Positions 22,194-32,209 of a stretch of 64,000 nt of DNA are shown piece after piece (within the stretch, counting starts at the first letter, position 1; each line of letters opens with the position of its first letter). The position numbers and the translations under genes are program-made. Origin of the DNA: Gammaproteobacteria bacterium (GTDB lineage: Bacteria > Pseudomonadota > Gammaproteobacteria > Steroidobacterales > Steroidobacteraceae); contig JABCZO010000015.1 in NCBI GenBank assembly GCA_013289615.1, positions 24,204 through 88,203 on the forward strand, read 5' to 3'. The notes under the pieces are model-generated. The model ran no database searches. It was given only the letters and a program-made list of their open reading frames with translations, and was not told where the DNA came from.

Positions 22194-23495
22194 ATGAAAG
22201 CTTCCGCACCGAAAAACGTAAACACCATCAAGATTCCCGACCGTATCGGCAAGTACCCCATCATCAATGAGGTCGGGCACGGCAGCACCGGTACCGTGTT
22301 TATGTCACATGACCCCTACTACGGGCGTGACGTGGCGATCAAGGTCTACAACATCGAGGCCGGCGGCGATGACGAGCGCGCCCGGGTGGCGCGCAAGATG
22401 TTCCTGTCCGAAGCGCACATGGTGGGGATGCTGCACCATCCGAACATCCTGCCGATCTACGATGCCGGCGAGGAAAACGGTCACTGCTACATCGTCACCG
22501 AACACGTGCACGGGGCGCGCACGCTGTCGGCCTACTGCCGTCCCGACAACCTGCTGCGCCTGGACGATGTGGTCGAACTGATGTTCAAGTGCGCCAAGGC
22601 GCTGCACTACGCGCATTCGCGCGGCGTTATCCACCGCGACATCAAGCCTTCAAATATCATGCTCACGACCGACAGCGATGTCCGCATCATCGATTTCGGC
22701 ATTGCGCTGGTCGCCGACTCGGAGATATCGCGTATCGAGGGCATCGCGGGTTCGCCCAGCTACATGTCGCCCGAACAGGTGCAGAGCCTGGATCTGAGCA
22801 ACCGCTCGGACCTGTATTCGCTCGGTGCCGTGATGTATGAGCTGCTGACCGGAGTGCGGCCATTTCGCGCCGGCAATCTGGCCAAGCTGCTGCATCAGAT
22901 TGTCTATGCCACGCCGGTACCGATCCATACCCTGCGGGCCGACGTACCGGAGGAGATCGAGAACGTGGTGGCGGTGGCGATGCAGAAGGATCCGGCGCGC
23001 CGCTATCAGTCGGGCCTGGATTTTGCCGCCGAACTCACGCGCGTGCACCAGACGCTGCGGCAACAGAATGCGCGCATTGACCGGCAGGAACAGTTCACGC
23101 TGCTGCGGCGGCTGAAGTTCTTTCATGAATTCTCGCACGCCGAGATTCACGAGGTGCTGCGTGCCAGCCACTGGCAGGAATACGCCGCCGGCGAGCAGAT
23201 CGTGAAGGAAGGGGAGATGGACGATCGCTTCTATATCATCGTGGCCGGAAACTGCGCCATGGAGCGTCATGGCGAGCGCATCGGCCTGCTATCGAGCGGT
23301 GAGTGTTTCGGCGAGACCAGCTACGTGCAAGGCGCGAAGCGCACCGCGACCATTCTGGCGGCCGATGTGGTCACGGTGCTGAAGGTCAGCTCGACGCTGC
23401 TGGAGCAGGTGTCCGCGTCATGCCAGCTGCGCTTCAACCGCGTGTTCCTGCGCTCGCTGATCAGCCGCCTGCAGAGCACCGAGCTGCGAGGCTGA
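22194..23495 (+). CDS. Hanks-type Ser/Thr protein kinase fused to a cyclic-nucleotide-binding domain
   Basis: 433-residue soluble protein with no membrane segment. The kinase domain (about 20-285) has every catalytic element: glycine loop GHGSTGTVF (28-36), VAIK lysine (Lys50), helix-C Glu73, HRDIKPSN (147-154), DFG (167-169) and SPE in place of APE. After a short linker, residues about 315-433 form a cNMP-binding/Crp-like domain with YIIVAGNCAMERHG and the phosphate-binding cassette FGETSYVQGAKRTA. Nucleotide control of the kinase, as in eukaryotic PKG, is an inference from this architecture. I prefer the ATG at 22194; an upstream ATG at 22089 adds an unlikely 35 residues. Confidence 0.9.
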   Translation: MKASAPKNVNTIKIPDRIGKYPIINEVGHGSTGTVFMSHDPYYGRDVAIKVYNIEAGGDDERARVARKMFLSEAHMVGMLHHPNILPIYDAGEENGHCYIVTEHVHGARTLSAYCRPDNLLRLDDVVELMFKCAKALHYAHSRGVIHRDIKPSNIMLTTDSDVRIIDFGIALVADSEISRIEGIAGSPSYMSPEQVQSLDLSNRSDLYSLGAVMYELLTGVRPFRAGNLAKLLHQIVYATPVPIHTLRADVPEEIENVVAVAMQKDPARRYQSGLDFAAELTRVHQTLRQQNARIDRQEQFTLLRRLKFFHEFSHAEIHEVLRASHWQEYAAGEQIVKEGEMDDRFYIIVAGNCAMERHGERIGLLSSGECFGETSYVQGAKRTATILAADVVTVLKVSSTLLEQVSASCQLRFNRVFLRSLISRLQSTELRG

Positions 23496-23510
23496 TTCGA
23501 TCCTCGTGGT

Positions 23511-23533
23511 GCCGCCGCCCTCAGGCGGGCGGC
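23511..23533. terminator. possible bidirectional terminator hairpin
   Basis: GCCGCCGCC pairs with GGCGGGCGGC (one bulge) across a CTCA loop, in the gap where the kinase and the YXWGXW gene converge. There is no U-tract, so the function is tentative. Confidence 0.3.
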
Positions 23534-23562
23534 TACACGATGCTACCTCTGGACCACCGCTG

Positions 23563-24678
23563 TCAGTGCCCTTCCGGCCGCTCGTGCTCGGGCGGGGCGT
23601 GCTCGGGCGGCGCGTGCTGCGGCGGCGCATGGGATGGCGGGGGGCGGGGCGGCGGTGGCGGTGGTGCGCCCCCGCCCGGATGACCCGTGCCTGGCGGTGT
23701 GCCGGCGTGCTGGATGGTGGCAGCCGGTGGGCCGTTATGCGGTGGCGTGCCGGCAGGCGTGCCGGCAGGAACGCTCGCGCTGTGCGGGGGCACCATGCCC
23801 GAGGGACCCCCATGGGGAGGCGGCACGGCCGCCGGTAACGGGCCGGTTGCCGGCGCGCCATGCGGAGTCACCGCCGGTGTGACCGGTGCGTGCGCCGGCA
23901 TGCCGCCGGCGGGCGTCGAGGTGTGCAAGGCTGCAGCCCCACGGGCCGGCATGACCCCCTGGCCGGCGAACACACCGGCATGCGCCGTCGCGGCGATCGG
24001 CGGCTGGCCATGATTTTGCGAGGCGCGTAGTTGCGGATTGCCGCGTGCACCTTGCTCGTGCTGGATCTGCGCCGGCACCGGCGTCAGATGTGAGTCATGT
24101 TCCGCGGCCAGCTCATTCGCGGCGGGTCGAGCCTGAATGCCGCCGTGGCCGCCGTTGAAGCTGACGTGGCTGTCCGGGTTGTCGATGACCACGGTCTTGT
24201 TGTAGACGTTGGTGATATGCACATCATCGTGGATATTGTTATAGGCGCGGTTGTAGCGGAAGTCGCCATGGTCCCAATAGCCGCCCTCGTAGCCGTGGCC
24301 GATGTAACCGAAGCCGTAGTTGACGCCGCCATAGAATCCGATGTGCGGGCCCCAATAGCCCCCGTTCCAGACGTACAGGCCATCGTTCCAGCCCCAGTAC
24401 CCCGGGGTCCACAGATAGCCCGGCTGCGGCGCCTCGACCCAGGTGCCTGGCACCCAGTAATAATCGCCGTCAGCCCAGGCCCAGTAGCCCGGGGTCCATA
24501 TATATCCGGGCCCTGGAACCGGCGGCTGCTCGTAGACCGGCAGCTCGGGCGGGGCGATATTGATCGATACGCCGATGCCGACCGCGGCCTGTGAGGCCTG
24601 CGAAGTCAGTTGCAGCGCGACCGCCAGGGCCACCGTGTAAAAAATTCCGCTTAACACTCTTCTGCTGCGGCTGTGCAT
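23563..24678 (-). CDS. YXWGXW repeat-containing secreted protein
   Basis: 371-residue exported protein. A basic N-terminus and hydrophobic stretch (about 8-32, ending SQASQAA) look like a signal peptide. Next comes an aromatic region with repeats of the PGYIWTPGYWAWADGDYYWV type, matching the YXWGXW family of beta-rich envelope proteins. The C-terminal half (from about 195) is low-complexity, rich in Pro, His, Ala and Gly, ending in HAPPEH-like repeats. The start ATG at 24678 has AAGGGG eight bases upstream; a GTG three codons earlier is less well placed. Function is unknown; a surface or matrix role is a guess. Confidence 0.8.
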   Translation of the reverse strand: MHSRSRRVLSGIFYTVALAVALQLTSQASQAAVGIGVSINIAPPELPVYEQPPVPGPGYIWTPGYWAWADGDYYWVPGTWVEAPQPGYLWTPGYWGWNDGLYVWNGGYWGPHIGFYGGVNYGFGYIGHGYEGGYWDHGDFRYNRAYNNIHDDVHITNVYNKTVVIDNPDSHVSFNGGHGGIQARPAANELAAEHDSHLTPVPAQIQHEQGARGNPQLRASQNHGQPPIAATAHAGVFAGQGVMPARGAAALHTSTPAGGMPAHAPVTPAVTPHGAPATGPLPAAVPPPHGGPSGMVPPHSASVPAGTPAGTPPHNGPPAATIQHAGTPPGTGHPGGGAPPPPPPRPPPSHAPPQHAPPEHAPPEHERPEGH

Positions 24679-24850
24679 GAAAACCACCCCTTGAGGAAAA
24701 CACTACTGAGACTAAAGGCTGGAGGCTGAACGGCCGCTGACTAGCGGCCAGCCGGCATTGCGCACGCAAATGCAGCTAAACGCAATCGGACCAGGGCGCG
24801 TTAGCGTGTAGCCGTGCGCACGCTCGCACGCAGCAGATCAGTGCGGCCGA

Positions 24851-25615
24851 TCAGCGCTGCCTGATCTGGCCCAGCAGACGCAGAATCTCCAGGTACAGCC
24901 ACACCAGCGTGACCATCAGGCCGAAGGCCGCGTACCACTCCATGTAGCGCGGCGCGCCCTGCGCCACGCCGGTGTAGATCAGGTCGAAGTTCAGCACCAG
25001 GTTGAGTGCGGCAATGCAGACGATCACCAGCGACACCCCGATGCTGAGCGCACTTCCGCCCTGCAGGAACGGCACCGCCACATGGAAAAAGCCGAGGACA
25101 AAGGACGCCAGGTACAGCAGCAGGATGGCGCCGGTGGCACCGACCACGATGGCCCGAAAACGCTGCGTGACGCGAATCAGGCCGGTCGTGTAGGCCAGCA
25201 GCAGCGCCGCCATGACGCCGAAAGTCAGGCCGACCGCCTGAATGGCGATGCCGGGATAGCGTTTCTCGAGCACCGCCGAAATGCCGCCGATCGCCAGGCC
25301 TTCGCAGGCCGCGTACGGTATCGACAGCATCGGTGCCAGCGTCGCCTTGAAGCTGATGATCAGCCCGAGTACCAGTCCGCCGATGAGGCCAATCAGTATC
25401 GCCGGCGCAATAGCGGCCGGGTTGCCGCTGCCAAAGAACTGCGACCACGGCCACAGCGCCGCGATCAGCAGCACCAGCAGCAGCAGGAACGATCTGTTGA
25501 CCGTGCCCTGCAGCGTCATCGCCTCGCCGGCGACGGTGGCGCGCGGCAGGCCGGCGAAGGTCTTCTCGTTAAGGCTCGGGTTGCTGGTGCGGGTGAGCCA
25601 GTTTCTGTTGTCCAT
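24851..25615 (-). CDS. Bax inhibitor-1/YccA family membrane protein
   Basis: 254-residue protein with seven hydrophobic segments after a polar N-terminus of about 40 residues. The pattern MTLQGTVNRSFLLLLVLL and the ends of helices fit the BI-1/YccA (YetJ-like) family. Some members are pH-dependent calcium channels and others bind FtsH. It is the last gene of the run xseB-ispA-dxs-folE2-BI-1, 10 bases after folE2. A hairpin GGCCGC / GCGGCC at 24732-24749 lies downstream and may end the transcript. Confidence 0.88.
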   Translation of the reverse strand: MDNRNWLTRTSNPSLNEKTFAGLPRATVAGEAMTLQGTVNRSFLLLLVLLIAALWPWSQFFGSGNPAAIAPAILIGLIGGLVLGLIISFKATLAPMLSIPYAACEGLAIGGISAVLEKRYPGIAIQAVGLTFGVMAALLLAYTTGLIRVTQRFRAIVVGATGAILLLYLASFVLGFFHVAVPFLQGGSALSIGVSLVIVCIAALNLVLNFDLIYTGVAQGAPRYMEWYAAFGLMVTLVWLYLEILRLLGQIRQR

Positions 25616-25625
25616 CGATGCTCCC

Positions 25626-26456
25626 TCAGCGCTGGATCGGCGTTTTGCGTTTATCGTGTTCGATCATGGCGTAGGCGGAATGATTGTGTATCGATTCGAA
25701 GTTCTCGCTCTCCACCACGTAGGCGGTGATGCGCTCATCGCTATTCAGTCGCACCGCGACGTCGCGCACCATGTCCTCGACGAATTTCGGGTTGTCGTAG
25801 GCGCGCTCGGTGACGAATTTTTCGTCCGGGCGCTTCAGAATGCCGTACAGCTCGCACGACGCCTCGCTCTCGGCCAGCTCGATCAGCTCCTCGATCCAGA
25901 TGTGCTCCTGCAGCCGCGCCTTGATGGTGACATGCGAACGCTGGTTGTGGGCGCCGCGCTCGGAGATCTTCTTGGAACACGGGCACAGGCTGGTGACCGG
26001 CACCACGACCTTGACCCAGGTGCAGGCCTCGCCGCCGCAGATCTCGCCGATCAGCGACGCCTGGTAATCCATCAGGCTCTCGACGCCCGAGACCGGCGCA
26101 CGCTTCATGACGAAGAATGGAAATGTCATCTCGATATGACCGGCGTCGGCGTCGAGCCGCTCGGTCATCTCGCCTAGCATCGATCGGAACGAGTCGACCG
26201 AGATCTCGCGCTCGTGGTGCAGGATCTCGACAAAACGCGACATGTGCGTGCCCTTGAAACTATGCGGCAGGTTCACGTACATGTTGAACGTGGCGACCGT
26301 GTGCTGTTCGCCGGTGGCACGATCCTTCACCTTGACCGGATGGCGGATGTCCTTGATGCCGACCCGGTTGATCGGGATCTGGCGGGTATCCGCCCGCGCC
26401 TGCACGTCCTCGACGGGGAACAGGTTCTTCGGGCGCGGTTGCACGGCAGTGGTCAT
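25626..26456 (-). CDS. folE2: GTP cyclohydrolase FolE2 (type IB)
   Basis: 276-residue GTP cyclohydrolase I of the COG1469 family. It makes dihydroneopterin triphosphate, first step to folate (and queuosine). The family signature [20 protein letters not shown] carries the metal-binding cysteine, and [15 protein letters not shown] precedes it. Members of this type work with metals other than zinc and are often zinc-repressed in species that also hold FolE. Its ATG is eight bases after the dxs stop, which suggests one transcript with isoprenoid genes. Confidence 0.95.
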   Translation of the reverse strand: MTTAVQPRPKNLFPVEDVQARADTRQIPINRVGIKDIRHPVKVKDRATGEQHTVATFNMYVNLPHSFKGTHMSRFVEILHHEREISVDSFRSMLGEMTERLDADAGHIEMTFPFFVMKRAPVSGVESLMDYQASLIGEICGGEACTWVKVVVPVTSLCPCSKKISERGAHNQRSHVTIKARLQEHIWIEELIELAESEASCELYGILKRPDEKFVTERAYDNPKFVEDMVRDVAVRLNSDERITAYVVESENFESIHNHSAYAMIEHDKRKTPIQR

Positions 26457-26464
26457 GGCTACAC

Positions 26465-28408
26465 CTAGGGAATTCGATTCGGGCCGGCGCCGCCCGCTGC
26501 CGTTAATCTGGTGGCGGTCCGGGTCTGCTTCAAGGCCGGCACTGCGGCACGCCAGCGCTCGATCGATGCGGCAATGCCCGCCAGGTCGAGTCCTGCGGCA
26601 GCCAGGCAGTCATCGCGGCTGCCATGCTCGATGAAGCGATCGGGTATACCGATGTGCAACCGCGGCGTCATCAGGCCCTCGGCATCGAGCGCCTCGGAGC
26701 AGGCGCTGCCGGCGCCGCCGGCGACGGCATTGTCCTCGATGGTCACGATGCCGGCGTGCGTGGTCGCGATCTGGCGCAGCAGCGCGATATCCAGTGGTTT
26801 GATGAAGCGCATGTTCACCAGAGTGGCATCCAGACGCTCGGCCAGCACCGAGGCCGGCATCACCATCGCGCCGAAGGCGAGCAGCGCCAGGCCGCTGCCG
26901 CCGCTGCGCCTGAGCTCGGCACGCCCGATCGGCAGCGCGGTCATCTCATCGGTGATGGCCACCCCTGGGCCGCTGCCGCGCGGGTAGCGTACCGCCGCCG
27001 GACCATCCAGCGTGGTGGCGGTGTAGAGCATCTGGCGGCATTCATTCTCATCGCCCGGTGCCATGATGACCATGTTCGGCACGCAGCGCATGAACGACAG
27101 ATCGTAATTGCCATGGTGAGTGGCCCCGTCGCTGCCGACCAGTCCGGCACGGTCGAGCGCGAACACCACCGGCAGTTTCTGCAGCGCCACGTCGTGAATC
27201 AGCTGATCGTAGGCGCGCTGCAGGAAAGTCGAATAGATCGCCAGCACCGGCTTCATGCCCTCGCACGCCAGGCCGGCGGCGAAGGTGGCGGCATGCTGCT
27301 CGGCGATGGCGACATCAAAGTAGCGCTCGGGGAAGCGACGCGAGAACTGCACCAGGCCCGAGCCCTCACGCATCGCGGGCGTGATACCGACGATGCGCGG
27401 GTCGCGATCGGCCATGTCGCACAGCCACTGGCCGAACACCTGCGAGTAGGTCGGCGTGCCGGCCTTCTCCTTGTGGATCGTGCCGCTGATCGGATCGAAC
27501 GGGCCGGGACCGTGCCAGGCGATCGGGTCGGCCTCGGCCGGAGCGTAGCCCTTGCCCTTGCGGGTCACCACGTGCAGCAGCTGCGGACCCGACAGCCCGC
27601 GGATATTGCGCAACGCGCGCAACAGCGACTTGAGATCGTGGCCATCGATGGGTCCGACGTAATTAAACCCCATCTCCTCGAACAACGTGCCGGGCAGCAC
27701 CATGCCCTTGACGTGTTCCTCGGAGCGGCGCGCGAGCGCACGCATCGTCGGCATCTGCTGCAGCGCCTTCTTGCCGCCCTCGCGTAGCTGCGCGTACAGA
27801 CGCCCCGAGATCACGCGCGCCAGGTAATTCGATAGCGCGCCGACATTTTCCGAGATCGACATGTCATTGTCGTTAAGCACCACCAGCAGCGGGATCGGCA
27901 GGCTGCCGGCGTGGTTGAGTGCCTCGAAGGCCATGCCGGCGCTCATCGCGCCGTCGCCGATCACCGCGATCGCACGTCGTTGCTCGCCGTTGCGCGCCGC
28001 GGCAATCGCCATCCCCAAGGCGGCACTGACCGAGGTGCCGGAATGGCCGACGCCAAAGGCGTCGTACGGGCTCTCGCTGCGCGTGGGAAACGGCGCCAGG
28101 CCGTCGCGCTGCTTGATCGTATGCAGCCGGTCGCGCCGCCCGGTCAGTACCTTGTGCGGGTAGGCCTGGTGGCCGACGTCCCAGACCAGGCGGTCGTCCG
28201 GGGTGTTAAAGATATAGTGCAGTGCAATAGTGAGCTCGACCGTGCCCAGCCCTGCGGCGAAGTGCCCGCCGCGGGTACTGACGGTATGAATCAGGAATTC
28301 GCGCAATTCCGCCGCGAGCGCGGGCAGGTCTCGCTCGGCTAAAGCGCGCAGGTCCGCCGGGGATTCAATGGCACCCAGCAAAGGGTAGGACGGGGTGCTG
28401 TCTGGCAT
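26465..28408 (-). CDS. dxs: 1-deoxy-D-xylulose-5-phosphate synthase
   Basis: 647-residue thiamine-diphosphate enzyme that condenses pyruvate and glyceraldehyde 3-phosphate, the entry step of the MEP isoprenoid pathway. Motifs include [15 protein letters not shown] [16 protein letters not shown], the ThDP site [15 protein letters not shown]...NDNDMSI, and the transketolase pyrimidine and C-terminal domains. I choose the ATG at 28408; the frame also opens at a TTG four codons earlier. It lies 79 bases after ispA in the same direction. Confidence 0.97.
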   Translation of the reverse strand: MPDSTPSYPLLGAIESPADLRALAERDLPALAAELREFLIHTVSTRGGHFAAGLGTVELTIALHYIFNTPDDRLVWDVGHQAYPHKVLTGRRDRLHTIKQRDGLAPFPTRSESPYDAFGVGHSGTSVSAALGMAIAAARNGEQRRAIAVIGDGAMSAGMAFEALNHAGSLPIPLLVVLNDNDMSISENVGALSNYLARVISGRLYAQLREGGKKALQQMPTMRALARRSEEHVKGMVLPGTLFEEMGFNYVGPIDGHDLKSLLRALRNIRGLSGPQLLHVVTRKGKGYAPAEADPIAWHGPGPFDPISGTIHKEKAGTPTYSQVFGQWLCDMADRDPRIVGITPAMREGSGLVQFSRRFPERYFDVAIAEQHAATFAAGLACEGMKPVLAIYSTFLQRAYDQLIHDVALQKLPVVFALDRAGLVGSDGATHHGNYDLSFMRCVPNMVIMAPGDENECRQMLYTATTLDGPAAVRYPRGSGPGVAITDEMTALPIGRAELRRSGGSGLALLAFGAMVMPASVLAERLDATLVNMRFIKPLDIALLRQIATTHAGIVTIEDNAVAGGAGSACSEALDAEGLMTPRLHIGIPDRFIEHGSRDDCLAAAGLDLAGIAASIERWRAAVPALKQTRTATRLTAAGGAGPNRIP

Positions 28409-28487
28409 GGTATGGGTCAAGTTTACACGCTCAGGGGCGTTCGGGCCGTGCTGCCACGTACGGCACCGCTGCGGCGCCTACCGGGGG

Positions 28488-29408
28488 TCAGAGCGCCCGA
28501 TCGACCACATAGTGGGCCAGCTCGCTCAGGCGCAGGGCGGGTGCTCCCAGGCCCTCAAGCGCCGCCAGGGCCAGATCTCTATGCTGCACCGCAAGATCGC
28601 GCGCCGCCTGGAGGCCGAAGACGCTGGGGTAGGTAGGTTTGCCCAGCGCCGCATCAGCACCTTTCCTCTTGCCGATCACGCTGGTTTCGCCGGTGACGTC
28701 GAGAATGTCGTCCTGGATCTGAAAGGCCAGCCCGATTTCGGCGCCGAAGGCCTGCAGCGCGGGGTAGGCCGGTCCTGGGGCCAGCCCGGCAGCGATGGCG
28801 CCGAGCTCAACGCTCGCCTGGATCAGGGCACCGGTCTTGCGGCGGTGCATATGCTCGATCGCGGCAGCATTCAGCGTCATGCCGATGGCCTCCAGATCGA
28901 TTGCCTGGCCGCCGGCCATGCCTTGGATGCCGATCGCGCGCGCCAGGATCGCCAGCATCAGTACGCGCTGCTCCGCGCTGCTGTCGCCCCCCGGCAGCTG
29001 CCGCGACTGCGCCAGCACCTCGAACGCCAGACCCTGCAGCGCATCGCCGGCGAGGATCGCGGTGCCTTCGTCGAAGGCGCGATGGCAGGAGGGGCGGCCG
29101 CGGCGCAGGTCGTCATCGTCCATGGCCGGCAGATCGTCATGGATCAGGCTGTAGGCGTGGATCAGCTCGACGGCGGCTGCCGGCGCATCCAGGCGCAGCA
29201 GGGGCGCAGCAAAGGCCGTGCCGGTCAGATAGACCAGTACCGGGCGCAGGCGCTTGCCGCCGCCGAGCACGCTGTAGCGCATCGCCTGGCACAGGCGCGT
29301 GGTAGCCGGGTCGTTGCTGGAGAGTTCATGATCGAGCACCCGCTCGATGCGCTGCCGGTAGCCCTCGATGCTCGCCGCCAGAGCGCTGTCGCTCGCCGCG
29401 CAGCTCAT
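28488..29408 (-). CDS. ispA: (2E,6E)-farnesyl diphosphate synthase
   Basis: 306-residue short-chain prenyl transferase that adds IPP to DMAPP and GPP. Both aspartate-rich regions are present: LIHDDLPAMDDDDLRRG and FQIQDDILD. GGGKRLRPVL binds the diphosphate. The length is typical. The start overlaps the xseB stop by four bases (ATGA), and dxs follows, so precursor and prenyl synthesis are in one transcript, as in E. coli xseB-ispA-dxs. Confidence 0.96.
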   Translation of the reverse strand: MSCAASDSALAASIEGYRQRIERVLDHELSSNDPATTRLCQAMRYSVLGGGKRLRPVLVYLTGTAFAAPLLRLDAPAAAVELIHAYSLIHDDLPAMDDDDLRRGRPSCHRAFDEGTAILAGDALQGLAFEVLAQSRQLPGGDSSAEQRVLMLAILARAIGIQGMAGGQAIDLEAIGMTLNAAAIEHMHRRKTGALIQASVELGAIAAGLAPGPAYPALQAFGAEIGLAFQIQDDILDVTGETSVIGKRKGADAALGKPTYPSVFGLQAARDLAVQHRDLALAALEGLGAPALRLSELAHYVVDRAL

Positions 29409-29677
29409 TCCGACGGCGCGGTCTCAAGGGTTGCGGTGGCGTCGATATCCTCGATCGCGACGTGGTCGCCACGCTGCAGCAACAGCTGCACCTTCTGCTG
29501 CGCGGTCGCGAGTGCGGCCTGGCATTCGCGCGTCAGGCGCACACCCTGTTCGAAGGTGCGCAGCGCCTCGTCGAGCGGCAGATCGCCGCCTTCCAGCCGC
29601 GTGACCAGGGACTCGAGCTGCGCCAGCGCCGCTTCGAAAGCCGGAGGCGCGGCCGAGGATGCAGACTTCGATGCCAT
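29405..29677 (-). CDS. xseB: exodeoxyribonuclease VII small subunit
   Basis: 90-residue helical subunit, containing the family pattern FEAALAQLESLVTRLEGGDL followed by LDEALRTFEQGVRL. With XseA it forms a nuclease that degrades single-stranded DNA. The first ten residues are Ser/Ala-rich and the C-terminal 20 form a short acidic tail. It opens the minus-strand operon with ispA, dxs and folE2, and is divergent from the rubrerythrin gene. Confidence 0.94.
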   Translation of the reverse strand: MASKSASSAAPPAFEAALAQLESLVTRLEGGDLPLDEALRTFEQGVRLTRECQAALATAQQKVQLLLQRGDHVAIEDIDATATLETAPSE

Positions 29678-29735
29678 CGAATTACCCTAGCACAATCGTT
29701 GACGAGCGGAGAGCTTGCGCATAGATTGCGCTTGA

Positions 29736-29750
29736 TTAGAATTAGTCTAA
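29736..29750. promoter_or_regulatory. palindrome TTAGA-N5-TCTAA upstream of rubrerythrin
   Basis: A perfect 5+5 inverted repeat lies 38 bases before the rubrerythrin ATG in an AT-rich patch of an otherwise GC-rich chromosome. It could be a repressor or Fe-S/peroxide regulator site, or part of the promoter itself. The regulator is not identifiable. The ribosome site GGAGG lies ahead of the ATG at 29775-29779. Confidence 0.35.
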
Positions 29751-29787
29751 AACTGGGCTGGCGCTTTATTCACGGAGGTTACTGCTC

Positions 29788-30201
29788 ATGAAACTTGCTG
29801 GATCCAAAACCGAAAAGAACCTGAAAGACGCCTTTGCCGGGGAATCGCAGGCGAACCGACGCTATCTGTACTTCGCGGCCAAGGCGGACGTCGAGGGCTA
29901 TAACGATGTGTCGGCGGTGTTTCGTTCGACCGCCGAAGGCGAGACCGGCCATGCGCACGGCCACCTCGAATATCTCGAGCAGGTCGGCGATCCGGCCACC
30001 GGCCTGCCGATCGGCGAGACGCGACTGAACCTCAAGGCCGCGGTGGCGGGCGAGACGCACGAATATACGGACATGTACCCGGGCATGGCGAAGGCGGCGC
30101 GCGAGGAAGGCTTCGGCGAGATCGCCGACTGGTTCGAGACCCTGGCCAAGGCGGAGCGCTCGCACGCCAACCGCTTCCAGAAGGCGCTCGACAGCCTGTA
30201 A
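29788..30201 (+). CDS. rubrerythrin family diiron protein (no rubredoxin domain)
   Basis: 137-residue ferritin-like four-helix protein. All diiron ligands of rubrerythrins appear in register: Glu19, Glu52, His55, Glu89, Glu92, Glu123 and His126 (motifs GESQAN, EGETGH, GETHEY, AERSH). The C-terminal rubredoxin CxxC domain of classical rubrerythrin is missing, so electrons must come from another protein. Rubrerythrins reduce hydrogen peroxide. The Fe-S protein encoded 30 bases downstream is a plausible partner, an inference from position. Confidence 0.95.
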   Translation: MKLAGSKTEKNLKDAFAGESQANRRYLYFAAKADVEGYNDVSAVFRSTAEGETGHAHGHLEYLEQVGDPATGLPIGETRLNLKAAVAGETHEYTDMYPGMAKAAREEGFGEIADWFETLAKAERSHANRFQKALDSL

Positions 30202-30231
30202 GGGCCGCGAGGCGGACCGGACCGAAGCGGC

Positions 30232-31581
30232 GTGAGTTCGACTACGGGTGGCGGCGGTCGCGAGGGCAGCCTCGAGGCGCCGACCCGCCATCCGATCAAC
30301 TGGCGCGATCGCGCGTTCTACGACCAGGCGGCGATCGAGCGGGAACTGCACCGGGTGTTCGACATCTGCCACGGCTGCCGGCGCTGCTTCAGCCTGTGCC
30401 AGTCGTTTCCGATCCTGTTCGATGCCATCGACGCCTCGCCGACGCTCGAGCTCGACGGCGTGGACAAAGGCGTCTACTGGCGGGTGGTCGAGAACTGTTA
30501 TCTGTGCGACATGTGCTACATGACCAAGTGTCCGTACGTGCCGCCACACCCGTGGAACGTGGATTTTCCGCACCTGATGCTGCGCGCCAAGGCGGTGCGC
30601 GCGCGGCGCGGGCAGCTCAAGCTCGCCGAACGCATGCTCAGTTCGACCGAGGCGGTCGGGCGCATCGCCGGCATTCCGGTGGTGGCCGGGCTGGTCAATG
30701 CGGCCAACCGCAACGGCGTTGCGCGCAAGCTGCTCGATAAGGCGCTGGGAGTCGATGCGCGCGCGCCGCTGCCGAAGTACTACTCGAGCACTGCGCGCCG
30801 GCGCCTGAAGCGCAGCTTGCGGCGCGACCTGCCGCCACGGCCCGGCGCGGGCAGCCGCGGCCAGGTGGTGTTGTTCACCACCTGCTATGGCAATCGCAAT
30901 GAACCGCAGCTGGCGCAGGACCTGGCGGCGGTGTTCGAGCACAACGGCATCGCAGTGGTGCTGGCCGCCAGAGAGCGCTGCTGCGGCATGCCCAAGCTCG
31001 AACTGGGCGATCTTGAGTCGGTGGCGCGCTTCAAGGAAGACAACATCCCGCAGCTGCTCAAGCTGGTCGATGCCGGCTATGACATCGTGGCGCCGATTCC
31101 CTCGTGCGTACTGATGTTCAAGAAGGAACTGCCGCTGATGTTTGCGGGCGATGCGCCGGTGCAGCGTGTTGCCGAGCACATGTTCGATCCATTCGAGTAC
31201 CTGATGCTGCGCCACAAGGCGGGCCTGCTGCGCACCGATTTCAAGGCGCCTCTGGGCAAGGTCAGCTACCACGTGCCGTGTCATCTGCGGGTACAGAACA
31301 TCGGGCTCAAGACGCGCGATGTGCTGCGGCTGGTGCCGGACACGACGGTCGAGGTGATCGAGCGCTGCTCCGGTCACAACGGCACCTATGGCATCAAGAG
31401 CCGGTTTCGCGACGCGTCGATGAAGATCGGCGGCCCGGTGTTCCAGCGCGTCGACAACTCCGGCGCCGACTATTATTCCAGTGATTGCCCGATGGCCGGC
31501 CACCAGATCGAGAGCGGCCTTGCCTCAAAAGCCGCGCCGACGCATCCGCTGGCGCTGCTGCGCATCGCCTACGGGATCTAG
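30232..31581 (+). CDS. GlpC/HdrB-like iron-sulfur oxidoreductase with CCG domains
   Basis: 449-residue soluble redox protein. Two 4Fe-4S ferredoxin-type motifs occur early, [11 protein letters not shown] (about 45) and [13 protein letters not shown] (about 88). The C-terminal half has two CCG-type (heterodisulfide reductase B / GlpC) units: TTCYGN with ERCCGMPK, and VPCHLRV with ERCSGHNG. The second has CSG instead of CCG, which may change its cluster. The GTG at 30232 is the start. It sits between rubrerythrin and DUF3501, a grouping I recall from other proteobacteria, pointing to electron supply for peroxide reduction. Confidence 0.92.
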   Translation: MSSTTGGGGREGSLEAPTRHPINWRDRAFYDQAAIERELHRVFDICHGCRRCFSLCQSFPILFDAIDASPTLELDGVDKGVYWRVVENCYLCDMCYMTKCPYVPPHPWNVDFPHLMLRAKAVRARRGQLKLAERMLSSTEAVGRIAGIPVVAGLVNAANRNGVARKLLDKALGVDARAPLPKYYSSTARRRLKRSLRRDLPPRPGAGSRGQVVLFTTCYGNRNEPQLAQDLAAVFEHNGIAVVLAARERCCGMPKLELGDLESVARFKEDNIPQLLKLVDAGYDIVAPIPSCVLMFKKELPLMFAGDAPVQRVAEHMFDPFEYLMLRHKAGLLRTDFKAPLGKVSYHVPCHLRVQNIGLKTRDVLRLVPDTTVEVIERCSGHNGTYGIKSRFRDASMKIGGPVFQRVDNSGADYYSSDCPMAGHQIESGLASKAAPTHPLALLRIAYGI

Positions 31582-31587
31582 AGGGCG

Positions 31588-32172
31588 ATGCAGAAGCTCG
31601 CCGCCGCGCAGCTGATGTCGCTCGAGCAGTACGCGCGCGAGCGCCCGGAGCTGCGCGCCGGCATGATCGGGCATCGGCGTGCGCGCCAGCTGCACATCGG
31701 CGCTCACTGCAGCTGGAGCTTCGAGGATCGGCGCACGGTGCAGTACCAGGTACAGGAGATGCTGCGCATCGAGCGCATCTTCGAACCCGATGCAATCGCC
31801 GCGGAGCTGGAAACCTACAATCCGCTGATCCCGGACGGCAGCAATCTCAAGGCGACGCTGATGATCGAGTACTCCGAGCCGCCAGAGCGCGCACGGCGCC
31901 TGGGGGAACTGCGCGGTTTCGAGCGCCGCTGCTGGATGCGTGTGGCCGGCTTCGATCCGGTGTATGCAGTCGCCGATGAGGATCTGGCGCGCGAGAACGA
32001 CACCAAGACCTCGGCGGTGCATTTCCTGCGCTTCGAATTCTCGGCGTCGATGATCAGCGCTGCCCGCGCCGGCGCCGCGCTGGCGGCCGGCACCGACCAC
32101 CCCGAGTATCATCACTGCGTCGATCCGCTGCCTGAGGGCTTGCGGGGTGAATTGCTGGCAGACTTCGCCTGA
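31588..32172 (+). CDS. DUF3501 family protein
   Basis: 194-residue soluble protein with family patterns SLEQYARERPELRAGMIGHR and the segment FEDRRTVQYQVQEMLRIERI. It starts six bases after the Fe-S oxidoreductase stop and so is almost certainly cotranscribed. DUF3501 has no proven activity; repeated pairing with rubrerythrin and CCG Fe-S genes suggests a part in the same redox or stress unit. The histidines and acidic residues near the C-terminus are visible but no metal site can be assigned. Confidence 0.9.
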   Translation: MQKLAAAQLMSLEQYARERPELRAGMIGHRRARQLHIGAHCSWSFEDRRTVQYQVQEMLRIERIFEPDAIAAELETYNPLIPDGSNLKATLMIEYSEPPERARRLGELRGFERRCWMRVAGFDPVYAVADEDLARENDTKTSAVHFLRFEFSASMISAARAGAALAAGTDHPEYHHCVDPLPEGLRGELLADFA

Positions 32173-32209
32173 GCCGGGCGGCTCATGGGACTTCGTAATC
32201 GCTAAATCA

